Shown: positions 1 through 10,586 of the stretch, one piece after another
Position numbering within the stretch: the first letter of the stretch is position 1
Layout of the letters: every line of letters starts with the position of its first letter
The notes under the pieces: generated by a model
The model's database searches: none
Told to the model about the DNA's origin: nothing
What the model saw: the letters and a program-made list of their open reading frames with translations, nothing else
NCBI RefSeq assembly: GCF_029407905.1
Contig: NC_073624.1
Coordinates: 113,336,001 to 113,400,000, forward strand
DNA length: 64,000 bases
Reading direction: 5' to 3'
From: Bubalus kerabau
Taxonomy: Eukaryota; Chordata; Mammalia; Artiodactyla; Bovidae
Position numbers and translations under genes: made by a program

Positions 1-320
1 AAGAATAAAATTTGTGGAGTGAACATTTTATGGCATGCTTTTGAATTTTTGAAATGTATTTTCCAATATATTATTTGCAATTGGTTGCAGAAGTATATGA
101 CTTTGAACAATAAATACATTTTGTTTAATCTAATAGTGGCATTTGCTCTTGAAAAAAATGCTATCATATGTAAAGGAGGTTAGATTTCAAGATGGAGTCA
201 TGATTTCTTGGAAAATAGAAGGATGACAGAAACTGAGGATCAAGCTTTTTAAAATCTGTGTGGCTTAAATAGTCTTATGAGTTTTTGTATTTTATCCTAT
301 CCCTAGAAGTTGTCAGTAAA

Positions 321-440
321 TAAGTAAGTGTTAGGTGCTCAGTTGTGTCTGACTCTGCCATGCCATGGACTGTAGCCTGCCAGGCTCCTCTGACCATGAA
401 ATCCTCCAGGTAAGAATATTGGAATGGGTTGCCATTTCCT
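321..440 (-). mobile_element. Bov-tA/Bov-A SINE fragment, diverged
   Basis: Reverse-complement Bov-A monomer: GTGCTCAGTTGTGTCTGACTC, then the CCATGGACTG core and the GGAATGGGTTGCCATTTCC end. It is diverged and has no clear target duplication. Confidence 0.75.
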
Positions 441-1061
441 AGACTTTTTTCAGGTTAGGCCATTATTACCTATACACATAATAAAAAAAAAAAATACAGT
501 GGTGAAGAATTCAGCTCTTCAGAAAGTAAAAATATCAAACATGTTCTATGAATATCTCTAAAAGGATAGATTTAACAGTGCATGGCACACGGTTGGTGCT
601 CAGTAGACATGTAATGAATAAATGAACTTGAATAATAAAAACAGTTTGTGTAAAAAAACCAACATGGATTTTATTGCTTTATGGTTTGCCCTGGAACAGG
701 AGTCCTAGAAATCTTGTGATTAGATAAATCATATATAATAAAACTTATATGTGTTATGGTATCAGGTAGTGAAATATAAAGGATTTTTGGCAGCTTAACA
801 GGAAGTCTGCATCATTTGGATCATTCATGAAATGGGCCATTGGTCACCTTATTTCTGAGTTTAAGTTAAGAAGTTAGCTTTATGCATTGTGCTTTTGGGA
901 AGATACTGCTTCATTTCAAGTTTAGTGCAATATAAGCTAGAAAATTGCCTATTTAGATTAAAAAAAATTCTTGAAGGAAATGCATCTCAGTAGAAGAAGT
1001 GGGGGGGATTCATGTACCAAAATGTAATCAGAACTCTCAGAAAAACAAACTTGTTATGGAT
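441..1061. other. Intron stretch with a possible L2 3' tail
   Basis: No gene is seen. Positions about 570-630 read like the 3' end of an L2 LINE on the plus strand (GCATGGCACAC, GGTGCTCAGTAGA, then AATGAATAAATGAA). The rest is unrecognised AT-rich DNA. Confidence 0.4.
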
Positions 1062-1073
1062 AAGATAGTTGTT
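1062..1073. repeat. Left target-site duplication of the inverted BovB
   Basis: AAGATAGTTGTT occurs here and again at 3705-3716, exactly flanking the BovB element. Confidence 0.85.
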
Positions 1074-1417
1074 CAGTTCAGTTCAGGCACTCAGTCATGT
1101 CCAACTCTTTGCGACCCCATGGACTGCAGAATGCCAGGCTTCCCTGTCCTTCACTATCTCCCAGAGTTTGCTCACACTCATTTCCATTGAGTCAATGATG
1201 CCATCCAACCATCTCATCCTCTGCTGTCCACTTCTCCCCTCGCCTTCAATCTTTCCCAGCATCAGGGTCTTTTCAAATGAGTCAGCTCTTCGTATCAGGT
1301 GGCCAAGTATTAGAGTTTCAGCTTCAACATCAGTCCTTCCAATGAATATTCAGGACTGATTTCCTTTAGGATGGACTGGTTGGTTCTCCTTGCAGTCCAA
1401 GGGGCTCTCAAGAGTCT

Positions 1418-1765
1418 TCAGCACCACAGTTCAGAAGCATTAATTCTTTGGCACTCAGCTTTCTTCATAGTCCAACTCTCACATCCATACATGACTACTG
1501 GAAAAACCATAGCCTTGACTAGATGGACCTTTGTTGGCAAAGTAATGTCTCTGCTTTTTAATATGCTGTCTGCTGCTGCTGTCGCTTCAGTCGTGTCCGA
1601 CTCTGTGCGACCCCAGAGACGGCAGCCCACCAGGTTGGCCATAACTTTTCTTCCAAGGAGTAGGCATCTTTTAATTTCATGGCTGCAGTCATCATCTGCA
1701 GTGATTTTCGAGCCCAAGAAAATAAAGTCTGTCACTGTTTTCACTATTTCCCCATCTATTTGCAT
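1418..1765 (-). pseudogene. BovB ORF C-terminal fragment carrying an in-frame SINE-derived insert
   Basis: This open frame encodes the region after the BovB reverse transcriptase (GSKITADDDCSHEIKR, then LPTKVHLVKAM and YGCESWTMKKAE). Between KVMANL and DSILKSRD about 20 extra residues appear (VGCRLWGRTESDTTEATAAA), read from a 60-bp Bov-A2 piece. The frame is open on both sides. It ends at a stop soon after the cysteine-tryptophan segment, and there is no sign of function. Confidence 0.8.
1571..1631 (-). mobile_element. Bov-A2 SINE fragment inside BovB
   Basis: The segment opens with CTG triplets and continues through GCTTCAGTCGTGTCCGACTC and GACGGCAGCCCACC, the end of Bov-A2 seen in reverse complement. 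It stops where SINE and BovB share an AGG, after which BovB resumes. Other BovB copies in this window lack it. Confidence 0.85.
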
Positions 1766-2514
1766 GATGTGATGGGACCGGATGCCATGATCTTAGTTTT
1801 CTGAATGTTGAGTTTTAAGCCAACTTTTTCACTCTCCTCTTTCAGTTTCATCAGGAGGCCCTTTAGTTCCTCTTCACTTTCTGCCATAAGGGTGCTGTCA
1901 TCTGCATATCTGAGGTTATTGATATTTCTCCCAGCAATTTTGATTCCAGCTTGTGCTTCCTCCAGCCCAGCATTTCTCATGATGTACTCTGCATAGAGGT
2001 TAAATAAGCAGGGTGACAATATATAGACTTGATGTACTCCTTTCCCCATTTGGAACCAGTCTGTTGTTCCATGTCCAGTTCTAACTGTTGCTTCCTGAAC
2101 TGCATACAGATTTCTCAAAAGGCAGGTCAGGTGGTCTGGTATTCCCATCTTTTGAAGAATTTTCCAGAGTTTGTTGTGGTCCACACAATCAAAGGCTTTG
2201 GCATAGTCGACAAAGCAGAAGTAGATGTTTTTCTGGAACTCTCTTGCTTTTTTGATGATCCAATGGATGTTGGCAATTTGATCTCTTGTTTCGCTGCCTT
2301 TTCTAAAACCAGCTTGAACATCTGGAAGTTCACAGTTCATGTACTGTTGAAGCCTGGCTTGGAGAAATTTGAGCATTACTTTAGTAGCGTGTGAGATGAG
2401 TGCAATTGTGCGGTAGTTTGAGCAATCTTTGGCATTGCCTTTCTTTGGGATTGGAATGAAAACTGACATTTTCCAGTCCTGTGGCCACTGCTGAGTTTTC
2501 CTAATTTGCAGCAT
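1756..2514 (-). pseudogene. BovB reverse-transcriptase fragment
   Basis: This 252-codon open frame covers most of the RTE-class reverse-transcriptase domain. Visible landmarks are the segment with FIPIPKKGN, then FCFVDYAKAFDCVDH (motif A), VYILSPCLFNLYAEY (motif B, with the usual QGC replaced by QVY) and LRYADDSTLMAESE (motif C, both catalytic aspartates present). The continuous frame is a remnant; the full ORF is broken by frame changes at both ends. Confidence 0.85.
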
Positions 2515-2662
2515 ATTGAGTGCAACACTTTCACAGCATCATCTTCCAGTATTTGAAATAGCTCAACTGGAATTCCATCACCTCCACTAGCTTTGTTCAT
2601 AGTGATGCTTCCTAAGGCCCACTTGACTTCACATTCCAGGATGTCTGGCTCTAGGTGAATGA

Positions 2663-3277
2663 TCACACCATCATGGTTATCTGGGTTGTGAAGATCTTTT
2701 TTGTATGTTTTGTGTATTCTTGCCACCTCTTCTTAATATCTTCTGCTTCTGTTAGGTCCATACCATTTCTGTCCTTTATCGAGCCCATCTTTGCATGAAA
2801 TGTTCCCTTGGTATCTCTAATTTTTTTGAAGAGATCTCTAGTCTTTCCCATTCTATTGTTTTCCTCTATTTCTTTGCATTGATTGCTGAGGAAGGTTTTC
2901 TTATCTCTCCTTGCTATTCTTTGGAACTCTGCATTCAAATGGGTGTATCTTTCCGTTTCTCCTTTGCTTTTCACATCTCTTCTTTTCACAGCTATTTGTA
3001 AGGCTTCCTCAGACAGCCATTTTGCCTTTTTGCATTTATTTTTCTTGGGGATGTTCTTGATCCCTGTCTCCTGTACAATGTCACAAACCTCCGTCCATAG
3101 TTCATCAGGCAGTCTATCTATCAGATCTAGTCCCTTAAATCTATTTCTCACTTCCACTCTATAATCATAAGGGATTTGATTTAGGTCATACCTGAATGGT
3201 CTAGTGGTTTTCCCTACTTTGTTCAAAAATGACAGAATGATTTCTGTTCGTTTCCAAGGCAAACCATTCAATATCAT
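2663..3277 (-). pseudogene. BovB linker between endonuclease and reverse transcriptase, spanning the inversion junction
   Basis: The frame encodes the BovB segment KVGKTTRPFRYDLNQIPYD through WLSEEALQIAVKRR and NRMGKTRDLFKKIRDTKG to EAEDIKKRWQEYTKH. Its first residues (MILNGLPWKRTEIILSF) come from antisense reading of the inverted 5' piece, so the start codon is an artefact of the inversion. Confidence 0.8.
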
Positions 3278-3704
3278 GGTAATCCAAGTCTATGCCCTCA
3301 TCAGTAATGCTGAAGAAGCTGAAGTTCTATGAAGACCTACAAGACTTTCTAGAACTAACACTCAAAAAAGATGTCCTTTTCATTATAAGGCACTGGAATG
3401 CAAGTGTAGGAGGTGAAGAAACACCTGGGTGACAGCCAAATTTGGCCTTGGAGTACAAAATGAAGCAGGGTAAAGGCTAATAGAGTTTTGCCAAGAGAAC
3501 TCACTGGTCCTAGCAAACACCATCTTCCAACAACACAGAAGACTCTATACATGGACATCATCAGATGGTCAATACCAAAATCAGACTGATTATATTCTTT
3601 GCAGCCAAAGATGGAGAAGCTCTATATGGTCAGCCAAAACAAGACCAGGAGCTGACTGTGGCTCAGATCATGAACTCCTTATTGCTAAATTCAGACTTAA
3701 ATTG

Positions 3705-3716
3705 AAGATAGTTGTT
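3705..3716. repeat. Right target-site duplication of the inverted BovB
   Basis: AAGATAGTTGTT, identical to 1062-1073. Its first few bases may also be read as the end of the inverted BovB piece. Confidence 0.85.
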
Positions 3717-4057
3717 TAACAGAGGATGATTAATCATTTTGTTCTCAATGCCCTTGTTCCAAATTTTAAATACATGTTTCAACATACTTATCCTTGCAAC
3801 ACGAGAAGCATATATGGACTGTGATAGAATGACAAGGTAGGAGAATGCTGGCCTTGATGGAATTGTTTCCTTTATTCCTTAGCTACATTTGTGTACCTGC
3901 TCTGCCCAACACAATGTTGGGCACTTGGTGTACATTGGTAATAACATGTTCCTGTAAGCCAGAGGGTCATCAGTCCAACACCCAGTTAGCAATGACTAAT
4001 GTTATCAATGAAACCACGAGCAATAAGGGAAGCAAATAATGAAAAATAGCAAATGCT
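3717..4057. other. Unrecognised intron DNA
   Basis: I see no repeat, exon or RNA signature in this stretch. Confidence 0.5.
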
Positions 4058-4069
4058 AGGGGAAGAATT

Positions 4070-4345
4070 TGGAGAAGGTGATGGCACCCCACTCCAGTAC
4101 TCTTGCCTGGAAAATCCCATGGGTGGTGGAGCCTGGTAGGCTGCAGTCCATGGGGTCGCTAAGAGTCGGACACGACTGAGTGACTTCACTTTCCCTTTTC
4201 ACTTTCATGCACTGGAGAAGGAAATGGCAACCCACTCCAGTGTTCTTGCCTGGAGAATCCCAGGAACGGCAGAGCCTTGTGGGCTGCCGTCTATGGAGTC
4301 GCACAGAGTCAGACATGACTGAAGCAACTTAGCAGCAGCAGCAGC
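4070..4345 (+). mobile_element. Bov-A2 SINE, full dimer
   Basis: The two Bov-A monomers run from GGAGAAGGTGATGGCACC to the CAGCAGCAG tail. The 12-bp target duplication AGGGGAAGAATT is at 4058-4069 and 4346-4357. Confidence 0.93.
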
Positions 4346-4471
4346 AGGGGAAGAATTATCTTTGTTTTTCTTTTGCATTATAGTTTATTACAAGATTCTG
4401 AATATAGTTCCCTCTGCTATACAGTGGGACCTTGTTATCTTTTTTATATATAGTTGCTTTTATCCACTGGG

Positions 4472-4663
4472 AGCTTCCCTGGTGGCTGAGATGGTAAAGA
4501 ACCTGCCTGCAGTGTGGGAGACCCAGGTTTGATCCCTTGCAAAAGGGACTAGCTACCCAGTCCAGTATTCTTGCCTGGATCATTCCATGGACAGATGAGC
4601 CTGGGTTGGGGGTACAGTCCAGGGGGCTGCAAAGAGTCAAAAACAACTGAGTGACTAACACTT
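4472..4663 (+). mobile_element. Bov-tA SINE inserted in L1
   Basis: A tRNA-derived head (GCTTCCCTGGTGGCTGAGAT, GAGACCCAGGTTTGATCCC) is followed by a Bov-A monomer ending GAGTGACTAACAC. A diverged 13-bp duplication with 10 matches is visible in the flanking L1 sequence. Confidence 0.88.
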
Positions 4664-5028
4664 TAAGTTTGTAACCACTAATCCTAAACCCCTAACTTAC
4701 CCTCCTCTTGTCTTTCCCCTGTGGTAACCATGCTGGTCAGAATGGCCATCATGAAAAAGTCTACAAATACTAAACGCCAGAGGGTGCAGAGAAATGGGAA
4801 CTGTTTTTACATAGGAATTTACATTCCTACCTCCTAGACTGTAGGTAGGGGTGTAAATTGGTACAGCTACTATGGGAAATAGTATAGAGATTCCTTAAAA
4901 AAATAAAAATAGAGTTGTGACATGATCCAGTAGTCCTATTCCTGGGCATATATCTGGAGAAAAACTCTAATTTGAAAAGATCCATGCACCCCTGTGTTCA
5001 CAGCAGCACTATTTACAACAGCCAAGAC

Positions 5029-5241
5029 GTGCATGCTCAGTCACTTCAGGCGTGTCCAACTCTTGTGACCTTATGACTGCGGCCATAAGGCGCCTCTGTC
5101 CATGGGGATTCTCTAGGCAAGACTATTGGAGTAGGTTGCTATGCCCTCCTCCAGGGGATCTTCCAGACCCAGGGATAGAACCTACATCTCATATCTTTCA
5201 CGTTGGCAGGCGGATTCTTTGCTGCTCGCACCACCTGGGTA
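5029..5241 (-). mobile_element. Bov-tA SINE inserted in L1
   Basis: Reverse-complement Bov-A monomer followed by a decayed tRNA-derived head (GGCAGGCGGATTCTTTGCTG). The target duplication AGCC(A/G)AGAC is at 5020-5028 and 5242-5250, within otherwise continuous L1. Confidence 0.88.
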
Positions 5242-5294
5242 AGCCGAGACATGATAGCAACCTAAATGTCCATCAGCAGATGAATGGATAAAGA

Positions 5295-5296
<2 letters not shown>

Positions 5297-5328
<32 letters not shown>
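5297..5328. repeat. (GT)16 microsatellite
   Basis: Sixteen uninterrupted GT units within the L1 fragment, likely polymorphic in length. Confidence 0.97.
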
Positions 5329-5331
<3 letters not shown>

Positions 5332-5394
5332 AATATTACTCAGCCATAAAAAAGAATGCAGTAATGCCATTTGCCGCAACATGGATGGACCTAG

Positions 5395-5620
5395 AGAGTG
5401 TCTTTGAGTTTTGGGCAAGAGGACTCAGAGTTAAAAGAGATGAGAAGCCAGTTTGAAGTTATATGTGTGGTCAGTGGTAGGATGTGGACTCTGCATAGAG
5501 TTAGCACTGTCATTCCAGAATTCCCCACTGTTGATTATTCCAACGCAAACTCCCTGCTTAGACCCATCAATGTTACCCTAACACCCTGAGAGCATAAAGT
5601 TCTAGTCCCTCGATCCTGCT
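5395..5620. other. Unrecognised intron DNA
   Basis: No repeat or gene signature is recognised between the L1 end and the L2-like segment. Confidence 0.4.
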
Positions 5621-5624
5621 TTGC

Positions 5625-5810
5625 CTCTCTAATTCATTGTTCCTTCTCTGCTGTAGCATTTTCATCGCACTTGCCCATGGGTTTCACACAGACGTGCCTT
5701 TGCTCACACTATGCTTAGGCCTGTCCTCTTGAGCGTCATAACCCCTCACCCAGTTCTTTCTTCAGGAAGCCTTCATGAACACACACAGTAGGGGTTATCT
5801 TCCCTTCCTC
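5625..5810 (+). mobile_element. L2 LINE fragment
   Basis: It resembles the L2 3' region on the plus strand: TGCCTTTGCTCACACTATGC, then a decayed stretch and TCTTCAGGAAGCCTTCATGA. It is old and diverged. Confidence 0.55.
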
Positions 5811-5959
5811 TGGCCTTGGGGCTACTGAAATTATCGCCTTTGGACCAAATCGGGCTGCTGCATTTTTTCGGAGGAGTGGGGCATGAACTAAAGAGGTTTT
5901 TACATTTTTAAAAGTTGGAAAAGAATTTAAAAAATTCCATGAGATGTAAAATTATATGA

Positions 5960-6135
5960 AATCAGATGTCAGTGTCCCTAAGTAAAGTTTTATTAGAGGA
6001 TTGCGACCTCTATTCCTAACATATTGTCTACGGGTGTTTGTGTTACACGGGCAGAGTTGAATAGTTTCAAGAAACCAGGTGGCCTGCAAAGCCTGAAATA
6101 TTTATCTTGCAGTCTTGCAAAGTCTGAAATAGTTC
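5960..6135 (+). mobile_element. Old mammalian interspersed repeat, probably a hAT-type DNA transposon
   Basis: The order AAAGTTTTATTAGAGGATTG, ACATATTGTCTACGGGTG, GGGCAGAGTTGAATAGTT and GGCCTGCAAAGCCTGAAATA matches a widespread mammalian MER-type repeat that I cannot name to subfamily. Confidence 0.5.
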
Positions 6136-6499
6136 TCTCATTTGCTAGTCAATAAATTACAATGCATTGCCCACCTGGTTAATGAATAATTGATTTTTTT
6201 TTTTTAAGGAAGGAAAATTGAAACAACATGATATAATATCTTCTGTCTGTGGTAAAAGAAAGGAAAAGAAAATGTAGTGTGATTGGCAGATTTTTGGCAT
6301 ATAAACTGGAAACTTAGTTTTCTGTGGTCTTCAGTGTAGAGTTAAATGTTCTCCATAGGGAAGAAAATATTAGAATTTCTTGTTTTATTTTTTTTTTTCT
6401 TCTAAGAATAAGACCAGGTTAGAGATTTACAAAGATTTGAGGTACAGAACCACATGGTGCCTTTGGGCATGATCCACGGGCAGTGTTCAGGGCTCCTGT

Positions 6500-6541
6500 G
6501 GGGGCCGTGGGGGCTCACAGTGGGGGCGGGGGCGCCTGGGG
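6500..6541 (+). other. G-quadruplex motif
   Basis: Five runs of four to five guanines are separated by loops of 4, 8, 1 and 5 bases. This satisfies the usual G4 pattern in an otherwise AT-rich intron. Confidence 0.7.
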
Positions 6542-7251
6542 ACCCTTGCTTGGCTTGCTTATTTGCTTGCTGTGTTCTGCTATGTACTGGAGTTTATGTG
6601 AATTAAGTTATACTTATTTATGGATTATATTTAATTTTAGCCAAACGAATCCTCACAAAATGAGCATATTGCTTAAAGTGATTCTTGAAAAATGAAGGTG
6701 GCTTAAACTTGGTAATGCAAATATATTTTATGAGTAAAAAATAAGAATGTGACAGAACTGGTGGTTTCTAGAGTGAGCTCAGTGTCAGACATAGAGGTAA
6801 AAATGATCTATTTCACATTAGAGAAGTAGCTAAAAATCTTTTTTTTTTAAATATCAGAAATTGATTTATATTTACTGTGAATCTCAATTCATAGTAAATA
6901 TTGTGACTTTGTGAGGTATTTTTTTCCAAATTTGACATTTCTTTTTAGAACTAAGTGAAGTAAACGTGAATTCCTGTGTCACAAGGTTAAAACAATATTT
7001 TCAATTGAGGCATATTTACTGACAATAGTTATGGTAACAACATTGAAAGGGAGAATTATGTTTTTGTCTTTTATAAATGTAAAATGTGTATTTTATTTTT
7101 GCATAGGTTTTACTTTTTTATTTTTAAAGAAGTTCATAATGTTCATTTTATATTACTATAATATTAAGTGTATAAAATTTATAAACTTACAATAAACATG
7201 CAAGAAGAATGTGCTCCAGAAGTCTTACTAATTAGAAATCTTAAAATTGGT

Positions 7252-7295
7252 GTTATTAGACAATTCATTATTAGACAATGTCATTATTAGACAAT
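7252..7295. repeat. Short tandem repeat, three units of about 16 bp
   Basis: TTATTAGACAAT occurs three times in succession with short spacers (TCA and GTCA). Confidence 0.8.
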
Positions 7296-8194
7296 TGTAT
7301 GCTGCTTAAACATTGATTGTAAAGAAGGGATAGCTTCTCCTCAGTCCTTTTCTCACTTTGATCTTCATAAAATATTTAATTGGCTTGTAAATAATTTTTT
7401 TTGAAAAAACATTTGAGAAGAATTGCTTATAACTCTGAAGTCAGAGTCTACGGACATTGGATGAGGGAAACCTATAATTTCATACCTTGTTGTTTTTTTT
7501 TCTAATAATTTTTATGCTTCATTCTTTTTTAGACTCCATATGGGGATGAACCATGTCTATTTTATTGACTGAATCTTGAGTACCCAGTGTAGGGCTTAGC
7601 CCGATGGTGATTGACTTGCTGATTATCTCTGACTTTAAAACCAGTGGGACCTGATGGTGTTGGACTTTCTCCCTCTCACGGGGCTGACAGCACATCTTGG
7701 ACTGAGAAAGTGACTTAGCCTGGGAAATGAAACTGAAAATCTTCTTGTTGGAGGAAGCCTCCTGTATAATCAGTAGTATAATGTTAGTTCATGCTATTTT
7801 ATATATCATTTGCTTTTTCAGACATACTGTCAACCTTCCAGAGGTTTGTTCTACATTTCCTAGTCATTCTATAAATCTATAGTGTTTTAGACTGTCTACC
7901 AGGATGGGCTCAGTTGAAGGAAATAACTACAGTATTATGCCTAAAGATGCTGTCCTTTCTATGATAGCGTAATAGGTAATCCGAGGAGTCTCAGTCATTA
8001 GAATTGCACAACGTCATAGCTGGGCTGTGCTAATGTTTGTCTATATGTATAATTGTAATCTGGATACTTTTATTGTGACACAATGTATTCAGTTCAACTT
8101 TTGATTCAGCTCACTTCAGTTCATATTATAAGCCCAATATCGAAGGATAAAATTGAACATTCACATTTTCATTTTATTTCAACTCTTACGGGGC

Positions 8195-8420
8195 CCTACT
8201 TCAGGCAGTGCTAGATGATGACCACACAGAAATGAATTTAGTCAGGTTTCTAGTGAAAGGAATTCAGAGAGGGCCACAGACACCTACAATGTGTGATAAG
8301 TCATGCATGGTAAGGGATAACTCTGGTGTGCTGTGGGAACAGAGAGAGAGAGGAATAAACAGAGAGCCTGGCGGCCCTAATGATTAAAGAACTCAGTCTC
8401 GTGAATGGGGAAAGGCATTT
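8195..8420 (-). mobile_element. Possible L2 fragment
   Basis: CAGGCAGTGCTAGATGATG, AATGTGTGATAAGTCATGC and GTGCTGTGGGAACAGAGAG occur in the order expected in reverse-oriented L2. Divergence is high. Confidence 0.35.
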
Positions 8421-9160
8421 ATGGGACACCCTCAGACAGACAAGTGTGTGTTCATGAAATGCATGGACAGTACAAGGTAAAGACCAACGATGATGGGACT
8501 AGGATAATGGGGAAGTTTCCTGGAGAAGCACAGACTTAAATTGCTTCCACTCAGGCTCATTGGTTCTGCTCTTCTTGCGACTTTGTGCCAAACTGAAAAG
8601 AGGAGGAGTGAAAAAGAAAGGCAAAGGAAGCTTTTTAGCTCACACCTCTGAGGCACGACTTCTGAAATGATTAAAGGAAATTAAAACTGCCCAGGGACTC
8701 ACTGGCTGCATGTGACTGCCTTCCCACCGGGAAGCCGCAGCTCTGTTTCATGCCTGCTCTCTTCTGTAAACTTGTGAACACTAGCCTTTTCCCTCTTCCC
8801 TGGATCTTTCTTTTTTCTTTTTTAGTTGGAAAGACCATAAATTCCTTCTGGATATGATTTTCCAGCAGAAATAAGAAACACACAGAAGAAAAAAAAAAAA
8901 AAAAGAATAAAGAGCAGCTTCTTTTTTGTTGTTCATGAGGACATTCACTGTTTATCTGTGAAGTCTCAGGCATTTGCATGTGTTGGCATTTGCAGGCACA
9001 GTTGGACATCGTTACTTTGTCAAAATAATCTATAGAGGGTATTAATTGTGAGTCAACTGATCATTTTGCAGCTCAAAAGCATTTATTATCTTCTGCGGTT
9101 GAGGTTTCTACGGTTTGGGGATTATGGCCAATTGAAATTAGTGTGCATCGTCTAGACAGT
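8421..9160. other. Unrecognised intron DNA
   Basis: No exon or transposon is recognised. An A-run lies at about 8890-8904. Confidence 0.45.
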
Positions 9161-9169
9161 GGAATGCAG

Positions 9170-9345
9170 TTGGTAAGCAGACAAGCTTAGGTAACAGATG
9201 CAGCTGGCGTGAGGAGCTGGAACCTGACTTCATTCCCTCTGTGACTTGGAGCAAGTCTATTAATTTTACAAGCTTTTGTTTCCTCATTTGCATATGGGGA
9301 GAATCTTGACCTCATGGGATTAGGATGAAACAAGACCAAAAGTAG
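9170..9345 (+). mobile_element. MIR SINE
   Basis: The MIR core is readable: CTGTGACTTGGAGCAAGTCT, then TTTCCTCATTTGCATATGGG and the segment around ATGGGATTAGGATGAAA. Confidence 0.7.
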
Positions 9346-10330
9346 CATTGGCTAGATTATAGGATCCTCCTCCTCATCAGTGGTAGTCCTCCATTCTCAT
9401 TTTTTTATGAAAAAAAAAAAAAATACTGGTGGTTGGTGGGGATAAATGTGTTTTTAATAGATACACTCTTCCATGTGCTAATAGTAGCTTTAGGCTGAGC
9501 ATGATCATTAGAGCTTCAGTTACCACCTAGAATGAGACAGTCCTAGGAGATGGGGGGTCAACCTGTTAAATCCCTCCAAACCTTTGGCAGTGAGTCGGGC
9601 ACCATTTCTGACCCAATGTTCTGCTAAGCTTGCCTTTAAGCCTTTGATTAGATGCTGAAATGGAACTGACTATGGATCTCCACAGCATATACCCATGATC
9701 CCTGTTCAGATCTTCAGAGTTAACAAGAGTAAGTTCAATTATTTTCCCATGTATTTGCAGCTAGGTACCATACTGTCCTCTCTGTCTGTTATTTCGTAGC
9801 TTTAGCATCTCCAATTCCTTGAATGGTTCCTTAACTGAGACTGGATCTGCCTTCTACATGACTCTGATTTCCCTCCAAATTTGCTTCAGAAAGTTAATAT
9901 CTGTCCTTTTAACTGTGCTTCCAGAAACTAATTCGGTATTCCAGATTTCTCAGTATAGAGTACATAAGCTCTGTTGCCAGACTCTCATCTTTGAAATGTA
10001 TAATCTCAGTTGGTAAGAAAATTATACAGCTGTTTTTACATTTCAAATTAAATGGAAATTTAAATGGTTAGGGAGGTAATGACAGGACCCATCCATACCA
10101 ACAGAGGTCAAACATAAAAATCTTTGTGCGCATGGACCCACTCAAGATGAAAAAAAAAGTCCCATTCCTATATCTTGTTTGCAAGCAAATGTTAAGTTCT
10201 AGTAGCTTTTAAAACTAGTTTCTCTTATAGCATTAAAGATGGCTAACCTGGTTTTGATTAAAAAAATTTTCAAGTGGTGATTTTAAGAATGAAAATCTAT
10301 ATGCTGTAATTATGTGGGTAAGTTAATTTG
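9346..10330. other. Unrecognised intron DNA
   Basis: Nothing identified apart from short A-runs; no open frame with coding character. Confidence 0.45.
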
Positions 10331-10342
10331 AAAGCTGTATCT

Positions 10343-10586
10343 GCTGCTGCTGCTAAGTCGCTTCAGTCATGTCCACCAGGCTCCCCGGTCCCTGGGATTC
10401 TCCAGGCAAGAACACTGGAGTGGGTTGCCATTTCCTTCTCCAATGCATGAAAGTGAGAAGGGAAAGTGAAGTCGCTCAGTCGTGTCCGACTCTTAGCGAC
10501 CCCGTGGACTGCAGCCTACGAGGCTCCTCCATCCATGGGAGTTTCCAGGCAAGAGTACTGGAGTGGGGTGCCATTGCCTTCTCCAA
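10343..10586 (-). mobile_element. Bov-A2 SINE with an internal deletion
   Basis: Dimer in reverse complement. About 28 bases of the first monomer are missing, so that TCAGTCATGTCC joins ACCAGGCTCC directly. The 12-bp target duplication AAAGCTGTATCT is at 10331-10342 and 10587-10598. Confidence 0.92.

Larger units (their letters stand above)
1074..3704 (-). mobile_element. BovB (RTE-class LINE), 5'-inverted by twin priming
   Basis: Two BovB pieces lie between perfect 12-bp target duplications. Positions 1074 to about 3223 are in minus orientation and run from the C-terminal side of the endonuclease through the reverse transcriptase to the 3' end, which carries the characteristic GTTCAGTTCAGTTCAG-type pentamer tail. 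Positions about 3224-3704 are the preceding part of the same element (endonuclease) in plus orientation. The inverted piece ends at the BovB coordinate where the minus piece begins (the segment encoding KVGKTTRPFRY), as expected for a single twin-primed insertion. The frames carry several stops and frameshifts, so the copy is dead. A 60-bp SINE fragment sits inside it at 1571-1631. Confidence 0.9.
4358..5394 (-). mobile_element. L1 LINE 3' end with inverted 5' part, interrupted by two Bov-tA SINEs
   Basis: Positions 4358-4730 read as the 3' untranslated region of a ruminant L1 in minus orientation (complement of GGTTACCACAGGGG through the ATAGCACAGGGAACTATATTC-like segment). From 4731 to 5394 the sequence is the L1 ORF2 end in plus orientation: GGTCAGAATGGCCATCATG, CCTGGGCATATATC, AGATGAATGGATAAAGAAGG and ATTACTCAGCCATAAAAAAG. 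The two pieces meet head to head with an apparent loss of roughly a hundred bases of L1 between them, which fits twin priming. A short candidate duplication TCTTTG flanks the whole. Bov-tA copies interrupt both arms. Confidence 0.7.
6140..8190. other. AT-rich intron DNA, largely unrecognised
   Basis: No gene or clear transposon is seen. The stretch holds a G-rich island near 6500-6541 and a short tandem repeat at 7252-7295. The part near 7560-7640 may be L2-like, but weakly. Confidence 0.5.

Noticed and set aside
1371..1772. 133-codon plus-strand frame
   Set aside because: Antisense of the BovB frame, with no independent motif.
1756..2514. Long reverse-transcriptase frame as a host or novel RT gene
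   Set aside because: It is collinear with other BovB copies in the window, lacks a real start, is bounded by frame changes and sits between target duplications.
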